40,865 bases of DNA from a virus, in the IMG/VR virus record IMGVR_UViG_3300042876_000193, positions 1-40,865 of that record; one strand, given 5' to 3'. Under the pieces are notes generated by a model. The model did not search any database. It was not told the origin of the DNA and worked only from the letters and a program-made list of their open reading frames with translations. Below, one piece after another: positions 34,337 through 40,865 of the stretch (the first letter of the stretch is position 1; every line of letters begins with the position of its first letter). Made by a program: the position numbers and the translations under genes.

Positions 34337-36862
34337 TTATAACTTAATAATGAAAGTGATACCGAGTGACTGCGGTTCGGTGGTTAATCCTGTGCGAGGA
34401 GTGCCGTTTGTGCCGTCAGTTATATTATCTTTTGCAGTTGCCCCTGTATAGAGAAATCCACCACCGCCGTAGACTTCTGTTCCAGCCGCTCCCCCTGGTG
34501 CGAGATATGCGTTGGAGTTGTCGTTATTTCTTCTTACAGTATGATAGTGACCTTGATATTTGTCTTGCGTGTAAGTTCCATTAGTTCCCGCATAATAATT
34601 CCCATTAGCGTCCTTACCAGCCGCCCTATTAGTTGTTCCAGCACCCTTCGGGAATACACCTCTAAAGTCGGGCACGTTAAAATGTGAACCATCTGCCGCA
34701 CCAAAAGTTGTTCCAATTACAGCAAAAAGAGCGTCATAAGTTCCGCCAGTTCTATCATAAGACGTACCATCACATAAAACCCAGCCAGAGGGAGCGGAAG
34801 CACCTCCGTACATAACTACTGAACCAGTAGGGCATTTTGCTGAAACAGTCATTGTAGCCGTTGTTCCAGTTGCGGATACAGACACATCTCCAGCCACGGC
34901 ACAGTCAGTTGCAACGTTAGATACGCCAGCCCAGATATGGGAGGTAGTTAATGCTGGGAGAGAAGCCGATACAGTCTGCCACGTTAAGTCTGCACGTAGG
35001 AACTTCCCGTCATTTGCTGACGCTATCTCCTGTGGTACACCCGCACCAGCCGAAGTACGTCCTATCAGCGAGTATTGGTTAATGTTAGCCATCTTTGCTA
35101 AAGTAATCCCGGCGTCCTTCACACGAAGGTTATTGGACGAGAGTTCTATTGTCGTGTTGTCTACGCCAGACGTAAGATACGTAGCCGAGGTTGCGGAAGT
35201 AGCGTTGCCCACGGTTACGAGAGAAGCCGCTGTCCATGCTCCGATAGTTCCATTGGATACGTAGATGTTCCCCACTGACCCACCAGCGACACCACCCACG
35301 TATAGGGTATTATACGCCGTCCAGCCAGTTCCACCGCCGAGATACACTTGAGCAGATGTTCCGCCAGACAAAGCACCAGCGGTTGCCACTGTAAGACCAG
35401 CGGGATCAAACCATGCCATCTGTCCAGCAGACTGATGACCGAGAAGATAGTTCGCTCCCGGTGAAGCCGTTGCGGGCCATATCAACGCCGAGTTAGCCGA
35501 ACTATTGGGATATGTAAAAGATACCCTACCAGTACCAGCACCCTTGAGATAGAGCAGACTGTCACATTGTACTCCACCAGTAGTTATATCGTTGGAGTTA
35601 GAGCGAAAGGTAAGATATTCCCCGACACCAGTTCCACCGTATAATATCTGTCCACCGCTACGACCAGCAAGTAATCCAAACTGCGTATGACCGCTATCCC
35701 CCGCTATAAGATTGGTGAGCGAGAGATGGTCTGTCGCTGTAAACGACCCACCAGCGGGAGTAGATGACACAGCCCTGTAATCAGCGTTCTCCACATACGT
35801 CACACCAGTTCCGTTACGCCTGTATATGACACGGTATAGGAGTTTCATTTCCTGAAACATTGTGGGAAGCGTAAGAGAAGAATACAAGTTGTTCGACCGT
35901 GCGTCGCCAACGTTGACATCTTCCCTCTGACCCATGAGCGAGTACAGGGGAGTGTCCTTGTCGTTGCTCACGAATATCCAGTAGGCAACGTAATAGTTAT
36001 TCTGAACATCGGCCTCGCTTGTTCCGTTGTTCCATTGGATAATACTCGATGTGGTCTTGTAGGGGTTGTTCTGTGCGGTGGAACTTGTGAAGTAAGACGC
36101 TCCACCTATCTTGCTCAAAACCTTGCATTGTGTAAGTGCCCCAGTTGTATGTGTATAGTCCTCGTCATATAATGTACCAGCGGCAATAGAGAACGTGGTA
36201 TCCGTGAAAGTTCCAGCGAACCCAGATGTTCCTATCCTTGCCCCGTAGTTTAAATGAAGATATGAGTGTGTTGCCCAATCCATAGTTGCGCCATGACGCT
36301 CATCGAATATATCCCAATTAGACCCGTCATAATATCCGAAAGCAACAAAAGCATTACCATCGAAAGACGCTATACCAGTAGCCGCAGTCAATGTTCCGTT
36401 CTGGTCAAAGTAGAAAGAGTATATCTGTCCAGCAACAGGGTCCCCAGGTCCACTCGGCGTAACACTCTGATTAGACGTATAATTATACTTAATCCCCTTC
36501 ACGTAAACGTCAAACGAAGTTCCCGTCTTTGCGACAGTAAACGTATTCCCAGATATGGAAATGGACGTATCTGTCCTATTTGGGAAACCCGTAGGCTCGT
36601 GAGTGGCGGTGAGGATATTATTTGCCCACGTGTAAGCGTTATCGTGGTTAGTTACCTGTGCCGAGGTTAGGTGATAATACTGCCCACTCGTTCCCCCCTG
36701 TAACCCGTTCAAAAGGTTATGTGTGGGTGACGTACCACTCGGAGAGGCTAGTCCCCGAAGGATACGATCTAACTCTAGACAGTGGTTCTTCGCCCACCGA
36801 GATAACGCCTTATAGTCGTCATCGGGAGTGGTTATGAACGAGAAGGAAGTGGACTGGTTCAT
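34337..36862 (-). CDS. tail fibre with phage tail-collar domain
   Basis: The 841-residue protein starts at TAATG. A helical N terminus (DDDYKALSRWAKNHCLELDR) probably attaches to the tail. A Ser/Thr/Gly-rich beta shaft follows. It contains many G-G-T repeats (GGTGVGEYLTF, LSGGTSAQVYLGGGTGW). Residues about 680-737 are a tail-collar domain: GSVVMYGGASAPSGWVLCDG, VIGTTFGAADGSHFNVPDFR and GVFPKGAGTTNR. After that GHYHTVRRNND and a Gly-rich tip (GGGGFLYTGATA, PQSLGITFIIKL) form the receptor-binding end. It should determine host range. Confidence 0.85.
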   Translation of the reverse strand: MNQSTSFSFITTPDDDYKALSRWAKNHCLELDRILRGLASPSGTSPTHNLLNGLQGGTSGQYYHLTSAQVTNHDNAYTWANNILTATHEPTGFPNRTDTSISISGNTFTVAKTGTSFDVYVKGIKYNYTSNQSVTPSGPGDPVAGQIYSFYFDQNGTLTAATGIASFDGNAFVAFGYYDGSNWDIFDERHGATMDWATHSYLHLNYGARIGTSGFAGTFTDTTFSIAAGTLYDEDYTHTTGALTQCKVLSKIGGASYFTSSTAQNNPYKTTSSIIQWNNGTSEADVQNNYYVAYWIFVSNDKDTPLYSLMGQREDVNVGDARSNNLYSSLTLPTMFQEMKLLYRVIYRRNGTGVTYVENADYRAVSSTPAGGSFTATDHLSLTNLIAGDSGHTQFGLLAGRSGGQILYGGTGVGEYLTFRSNSNDITTGGVQCDSLLYLKGAGTGRVSFTYPNSSANSALIWPATASPGANYLLGHQSAGQMAWFDPAGLTVATAGALSGGTSAQVYLGGGTGWTAYNTLYVGGVAGGSVGNIYVSNGTIGAWTAASLVTVGNATSATSATYLTSGVDNTTIELSSNNLRVKDAGITLAKMANINQYSLIGRTSAGAGVPQEIASANDGKFLRADLTWQTVSASLPALTTSHIWAGVSNVATDCAVAGDVSVSATGTTATMTVSAKCPTGSVVMYGGASAPSGWVLCDGTSYDRTGGTYDALFAVIGTTFGAADGSHFNVPDFRGVFPKGAGTTNRAAGKDANGNYYAGTNGTYTQDKYQGHYHTVRRNNDNSNAYLAPGGAAGTEVYGGGGFLYTGATAKDNITDGTNGTPRTGLTTEPQSLGITFIIKL

Positions 36863-38310
36863 TATTTTTTCTCTCCACGAAGTTTATTGAGCATATCTAT
36901 TAAAGATATAGCACCCACTTTCCCACCAGTAGTTGCTTCGGGAACAAGCGGAGATATGGCACCAGACACCTTGCCAACACCACGTCCAGTAGGGAGGGCA
37001 ACACCACCAAGTAAGTTTAGACCCTTCAGTATGCGGTATGCTTTGTTATACCCGCCCATCTGCGTCACAACATCTTCGGGAAGAACTTGGCTAACGGCAT
37101 AACGTATATCAGCATCACCCATACCAGTTTCAGAAGCCCCCTTGAGCATAGGCCCAAGAGAACCCTCTTTTAATTTTCCCTTAATGAAGTTATACGGGCG
37201 GATAAAATCCCCATACTCTTGCCTCATGGCGGTCATTTCGGGGAAGGCGGTTCCCATTTGCAAACGAAGTTCCTTTACCACGCTGTCAAGTGGTCTATCC
37301 AATTCCTTTATGCTACGTGCAACACCCTCTGCTTTCGCCGAAGCAGGAAGCGTGCTGGAAAGCTCGTTTATAAGTTGCTGTACTTCTGCAACAGACGCAA
37401 TACCATCTTTCTTGTTGACGTTCTTAAACACTTTGCTTTTCTTTAAAGCGGACGCTAACTTGGAGTTATCCTTTGCCATATCAATAGCGTCATCAAGTGT
37501 CTGTTTGATGGTGGTAATAGCAGACGGGTTCCCCTGAACTAACTCATCTATCTTGTCGCCGTACTTATTTATCATCTCGCCACGAGCGGTGTATGCGTCA
37601 TTTCTTATGCTGTCATAAAACTTCTTTTCATTACCTAGATTTTCGAGTGACTTGAAAGTGTTGCCGAATATTTTTCCGAAGCCACTTAAAAGGGAACCTA
37701 CCGCTGTAGCACCAACAACACGTTCTGCACTAGCCAGTGGGTCAAATTTTGTTATATCACCACTTTCTGCTATTTCATTAGGAACGCCAGCCGCCTGTGT
37801 TAGTCCAGCATTGATACCACCACGAACAAATACCTTACCAATAGCAGAAGTAGCGGGCCCAAGCATTTTAGTCGTTGCCATTTCGGCCACCTTACTCGGA
37901 CCACCAAAGGGAACTACCATACCAGCAATTTCACCACCAGTATAAGCGGCCTTCTGTGCAGGTGTGGGTTCTGGCCATCCCGTTTTAAGCAACCCAGACT
38001 TCTCTGCCATATTCATAAGTGTCTGCGGTAAACTAAAAGCGGCAGTATTCCCCATGGACGCAAGAAACGCTGGAACCTTATTCTCTGGGTCTGTTGGTGA
38101 AGTGCTTACTGTTGGGTGAGCCCCACCTGGTACACCAGCTATATCAAACGAAGGAACGGGATTTTCCCCACCACCTATATCCTGTGCGTATTGAGGGAAC
38201 TTGGTGAGCATTTTGTCCGCAAGAATATTATCTGGCAGATCGCTGTACTGTGGGTGCTTCGCTTTTATAGCCTGTGCAAAAGCAACCTTATCGCTCCATT
38301 TATTAGCCAT
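36862..38310 (-). CDS. internal virion (ejection) protein with membrane-active segments
   Basis: This is a 482-residue protein. The N-terminal 45 residues (FAQAIKAKHPQYSDLPDNIL ADKMLTKFPQYAQDI) are a short repeat-like motif common at the start of phage virion proteins. Ala/Gly-rich hydrophobic segments follow (YTGGEIAGMVVPFGG, RGGINAGLTQAAGV, VGATAVGSLLSGFGKIFGN). A charged helical middle and a Gly-rich end (LNLLGGVALPTGRGVGKVSG) complete it. These features fit proteins ejected with the DNA to form a trans-envelope channel. It lies between the other internal proteins and the tail fibre. Confidence 0.6.
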   Translation of the reverse strand: MANKWSDKVAFAQAIKAKHPQYSDLPDNILADKMLTKFPQYAQDIGGGENPVPSFDIAGVPGGAHPTVSTSPTDPENKVPAFLASMGNTAAFSLPQTLMNMAEKSGLLKTGWPEPTPAQKAAYTGGEIAGMVVPFGGPSKVAEMATTKMLGPATSAIGKVFVRGGINAGLTQAAGVPNEIAESGDITKFDPLASAERVVGATAVGSLLSGFGKIFGNTFKSLENLGNEKKFYDSIRNDAYTARGEMINKYGDKIDELVQGNPSAITTIKQTLDDAIDMAKDNSKLASALKKSKVFKNVNKKDGIASVAEVQQLINELSSTLPASAKAEGVARSIKELDRPLDSVVKELRLQMGTAFPEMTAMRQEYGDFIRPYNFIKGKLKEGSLGPMLKGASETGMGDADIRYAVSQVLPEDVVTQMGGYNKAYRILKGLNLLGGVALPTGRGVGKVSGAISPLVPEATTGGKVGAISLIDMLNKLRGEKK

Positions 38311-38320
38311 TGTTCCTCCC

Positions 38321-39421
38321 CTACCTTATTCCGAGTGGGTCATTGTTCTTTGTTTCTGGTGTTTGTGTATTAGCCTTTACTGGGGTTACTGAAGATTTGC
38401 CGCCCTTGAGCGACGACCTGTAAGTGTTAAACTCTGACGCATACCTGTTGACTATATTATCCCACACGCTGGGGTTCTGATAAGCCTGGGGGAGGGTGTT
38501 AAGTATTAACTCTAGTTCGGTAGCGGTTAGTGCTTTACCGCCACGTGATACCGCTATGTTCTGCTTGGCACTGTCAAACTCCGCCTTAAACTCCTGTAAT
38601 GCGTCAGCCTCATCATCTGTAATCTGTCCAAGTGCATGAGCAGCATCCACGGCGGCGTTAAAAATAGCAGAGTTTGGCATTTTCTGTGCTATCAGCATAC
38701 CCGCTTTACTTATCTGTCCAGCACCCATTATGTCTTTAAGTTTAGTCAGGTTTCCTATCGCTACATCTTGACTTGCAATAGCCTGTGACTGACCCTCTGT
38801 GAGAGAATTATCAAAAGGTATCAATCTAGGGCCCATACCGCTACGCCCCATAAACGTACCAACCTTTCTCTGGATAGACGGGTCTTTGGGGTCATAGGTA
38901 ATAATATCTATCGGCGTAAGTTCCTTTGCCTGACCTATTTTCTTTAATGCTACCCTCTGGTCGAATGTCATACCCGAAGATGGCTTCTGCGTGAGTTTAG
39001 CATAGGCAACTGCTCTCTGTTCTGGTGTTCCCTGTTGAAGTTCACCATAGAGAACATTGTCCTCGTTGGCTACATCTCTCTGCGGAATAACCGTCTGATT
39101 AACTCCTTCAATTACCTTACCGTATCCCGTATCCACTCCACCACGGTTAATACCTGTGCCACCAGCATTGGCGTTCCTTGCCATTAACTGCGGATTATAT
39201 GCCCCGTTATCTACGATAGGGTTAATGGGCTGTATCGCTTCGGGAGACTTACTCGGTGACGGTTCCTTGTTCCCACCTAACCCCGCATTTGCTATCATCT
39301 TAATAGCGTCACCAACAGTACCAGCGTTAGTCGCTCCGAGTATCTTCTTGATAGATACATCGTTCTTTTCGTGTTGTGTCAAGTCCTCAAGGAACTTGGG
39401 TAGAGACTGAAATAGTGGCAT
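38321..39421 (-). CDS. internal virion protein candidate
   Basis: The ATG at 39421 is chosen because TTAGGAGGC precedes it, giving 366 residues (MPLFQSLPKFLEDLTQHEKN...). Much of it is Asn/Gly/Gln-rich and likely flexible (INPIVDNGAYNPQLMARNAN, AGGTGINRGG). Helical parts include GTPEQRAVAYAKLTQKPSSG and DAAHALGQITDDEADALQEF. No enzyme motif is visible. Position between nozzle and ejection protein genes suggests a virion component. Confidence 0.5.
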   Translation of the reverse strand: MPLFQSLPKFLEDLTQHEKNDVSIKKILGATNAGTVGDAIKMIANAGLGGNKEPSPSKSPEAIQPINPIVDNGAYNPQLMARNANAGGTGINRGGVDTGYGKVIEGVNQTVIPQRDVANEDNVLYGELQQGTPEQRAVAYAKLTQKPSSGMTFDQRVALKKIGQAKELTPIDIITYDPKDPSIQRKVGTFMGRSGMGPRLIPFDNSLTEGQSQAIASQDVAIGNLTKLKDIMGAGQISKAGMLIAQKMPNSAIFNAAVDAAHALGQITDDEADALQEFKAEFDSAKQNIAVSRGGKALTATELELILNTLPQAYQNPSVWDNIVNRYASEFNTYRSSLKGGKSSVTPVKANTQTPETKNNDPLGIR

Positions 39422-39434
39422 AGTGCCTCCTAAA

Positions 39435-40061
39435 CTAATTTGTGGTAATAGCGTACGTTCCAACCGACTTCTTCTTGTTGGCTGGAGTTTGTATATTGTC
39501 TTTTCCGTATCCAGTCGTGGTATTCATGGGCTGCGGGGTAGCAAGTCCCCCGTACATATAATTCGGGTTCGGGTCGTCCCATGACGAAGGTTTCATCTCT
39601 CCCCCATAAACAAGGTTCACGCCACCGATCGGAGCGGACTGCTTGTCTATAAGAGCCTGATAGTATTTACTCATCATATCCTGTTGGTTCTTCTGCAACT
39701 GATAGTTTAGAGCATTGGCGTTAGAGGCCGCGTCCACGTTCGCTATCTGACGGGCGTACCTTGACGCTATATCTTCCTGTCCAGCGGATACCCCACCACC
39801 ACGTGATACACCACGAGCGGCGAGTATGTCGTCCAGACGGGAAAGGTCTTTATCCTTTTCGGCGAGAAGGTCCTTCTTTGACGCTTCCTTCTGGGCGGCA
39901 AATACCTTGTCTACTTCTGGGGTTATAATGGAAGAGTTATTGCTCGCTTCCACCTCGGCCATAGAGCCATATTTCCCCGTTACTGTGTTATACGCCGCTT
40001 GGCTTGGTGACGCTGGCTGGTCGTATATAATCCAGTCTCCCTTCTTCGTATATCCCGCCAT
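39435..40061 (-). CDS. virion-associated helical protein
   Basis: This 208-residue protein follows GGGAGGATATAAC. The middle is a long helix (ITPEVDKVFAAQKEASKKDL, LAEKDKDLSRLDDILAARGV) followed by a Gly-rich hinge (SRGGGVSAGQ) and another helix (DIASRYARQIANVDAASNAN, LNYQLQKNQQDMMSKYYQAL). The C-terminal third is Tyr/Gly/Pro-rich and disordered. A helix - RG-x-x-x-G-G hinge - helix pattern is common in internal podovirus virion proteins. It follows the nozzle gene by two bases. Confidence 0.5.
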   Translation of the reverse strand: MAGYTKKGDWIIYDQPASPSQAAYNTVTGKYGSMAEVEASNNSSIITPEVDKVFAAQKEASKKDLLAEKDKDLSRLDDILAARGVSRGGGVSAGQEDIASRYARQIANVDAASNANALNYQLQKNQQDMMSKYYQALIDKQSAPIGGVNLVYGGEMKPSSWDDPNPNYMYGGLATPQPMNTTTGYGKDNIQTPANKKKSVGTYAITTN

Positions 40062-40063
40062 TG

Positions 40064-40865
40064 TTATATCCTCCCACTTTCATCTATAAGGTCGTATTCC
40101 ACTATCGCTCTATTGACCTGTATGCTATTGTCTAATGTGTTGTTTGCGAAGCGAAGTTTTATACGCCTAAAGTTTATCTGGTCTCCCGGCCATATCTCGT
40201 GGAACTGGTTTGTCGCACCTTCACAAGTTACCACCTGTGTAGAACGTGCCACTGTATCATAGTCATAATACACCGAGCAAGAGAGAGCGTACGGGTGAGC
40301 CGAGAGATAGCCGTCCTGTTTCGTTTCGAGAATGATACGGGTAGCCGCCTTACGTCTCCAGTCGTCACAGTTCATCCAGTCGGTTTCGTAGTAGGTGTTA
40401 ATGGCCGTGGCTGTATTAGCCGAGTTTACAAAGTGGCGGTAGTCTCCAAATAGAAACGTTGCCCCACTATCAGAGCCAAACATAAAGTCCTTTGTCCCGT
40501 TGCCGTCATACTTATACTGCCCCATAGAGCAGATGTTCATTGTGGTAGCGGTAATATCAGATTTAGACCATTGTCTCTGAAGATAATCAAATCTCCACGA
40601 TACAGATGTGGCGTTCTTGGCGAATACTATCTCGTGTTCCTTTTCGTTGTGTTCTAGAAGGAAGGGTTCAGTTGTTGCCGTTGTGTAGGATAACGTCGCC
40701 CTGTCGTCCGTAAGATACGGATAATCTATAAACTCAAACGATGAACCGTTAAACTCTACAATGTACTGCTGTGAAACCCAATACATATTACCATTGGCAA
40801 CACAGATACCCCTAAAGTTTATCGCTCCTGGTATTCCCTCAAGTTTTATGACCGAGTAGTTTCCG
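40064..40865 (-). CDS. nozzle / stabilisation-like protein, C-terminal part (joins 1-825)
   Basis: This is the rest of the gene described at 1-825, read across the circle junction. The window end is open. After MYWVSQQYIVEFNGSSFEFI, propeller-like strands continue (EHEIVFAKNATSVSWRFDYL, FGSDSGATFLFGDYRHFVNS). The end (INFRRIKLRFANNTLDNSIQ, VNRAIVEYDLIDESGRI) is a beta-rich domain typical of tail nozzle proteins that contact the fibre or needle. The final codons contain the ribosome site of the next gene. Confidence 0.7.
   Translation of the reverse strand, partial: GNYSVIKLEGIPGAINFRGICVANGNMYWVSQQYIVEFNGSSFEFIDYPYLTDDRATLSYTTATTEPFLLEHNEKEHEIVFAKNATSVSWRFDYLQRQWSKSDITATTMNICSMGQYKYDGNGTKDFMFGSDSGATFLFGDYRHFVNSANTATAINTYYETDWMNCDDWRRKAATRIILETKQDGYLSAHPYALSCSVYYDYDTVARSTQVVTCEGATNQFHEIWPGDQINFRRIKLRFANNTLDNSIQVNRAIVEYDLIDESGRI
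40739..40865. repeat. terminal direct repeat, copy 2 (circular-closure overlap)
   Basis: Identical to 1-127. Removing one copy gives a closed genome of 40,738 bp. Confidence 0.95.

Noticed and set aside
1-40865. Prophage or temperate phage signs (integrase, repressor, att sites)
   Set aside because: No integrase, excisionase or CI-like repressor is encoded; the terminal repeat is a circular overlap, not an att pair. The single ribbon-helix-helix protein is not enough to argue for lysogeny.

Overview
The window is one complete, circularly closed phage genome. Its first 127 bases recur exactly as its last 127 bases, and one minus-strand gene reads without interruption across that junction (825 down to 1, then 40738 down to 40064). 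The unique length is therefore 40,738 bp. The gene set is that of a short-tailed (podovirus-type) phage: terminase subunits, portal, scaffold, an N4-gp56-type major capsid protein, a P22 gp4-like adaptor, a beta-propeller nozzle/stabilisation protein, internal virion proteins and a collar-domain tail fibre. I see no integrase, repressor, DNA polymerase or RNA polymerase, so a lytic phage that uses host polymerases is the simplest reading. Strong GGAGG ribosome sites, near-consensus TTGACA/TATAAT promoters, a Bacillota-style replisome organiser, a SpoVG-like protein and an XhlA-like holin hint at a Bacillota-type host. This is inference only.

Layout. Two divergent transcription arms leave a 297-base regulatory region (13167-13463). 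The leftward late arm runs 13166 -> 1/40738 -> 32923: small terminase subunit, a UDP-GlcNAc 2-epimerase-like enzyme, small proteins (SpoVG-like, zinc ribbon), large terminase, portal, scaffold, capsid, three glycosyltransferases, adaptor, nozzle, three internal virion proteins, tail fibre, holin candidates, GH73 endolysin and a membrane-anchored protein. The rightward early/middle arm runs 13464 -> 32802: small unknown proteins and a ribbon-helix-helix regulator, then replication genes (possible SSB, CHC2 zinc-finger protein, replisome organiser, DnaB-like helicase). These are followed by two DNA methyltransferases around an HNH-like protein, a PD-(D/E)XK nuclease, a nucleotide-sugar cassette, nucleotide/nucleic-acid enzymes, and a tail of repeat-rich and Cys-rich proteins. 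The arms converge at 32803-32922.

The most unusual content is: (1) a split carbohydrate programme, with hexapeptide acetyltransferase, DegT aminotransferase, CapD-like dehydratase and a truncated UGD-type dehydrogenase in the middle arm, and a 2-epimerase plus three glycosyltransferases in the late arm, the latter lodged between capsid and adaptor genes; (2) a 437-base intergenic stretch (30279-30715) that looks like a large structured noncoding RNA closed by a 10-bp long-range helix; (3) an apparent replication-control region around the replisome organiser: three 21-bp-spaced iterons, a 76-nt three-way-junction element, and lambda-ori-like repeats plus an AT-rich tract inside the gene; (4) a strong promoter followed by a leader that can fold as a pseudoknot (21678-21763); and (5) two rapidly evolving tandem-repeat genes and mosaic duplications among small genes.

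All starts were chosen by ribosome-binding site and by overlap with the preceding gene. All functional calls come from reading motifs; no database search was possible.
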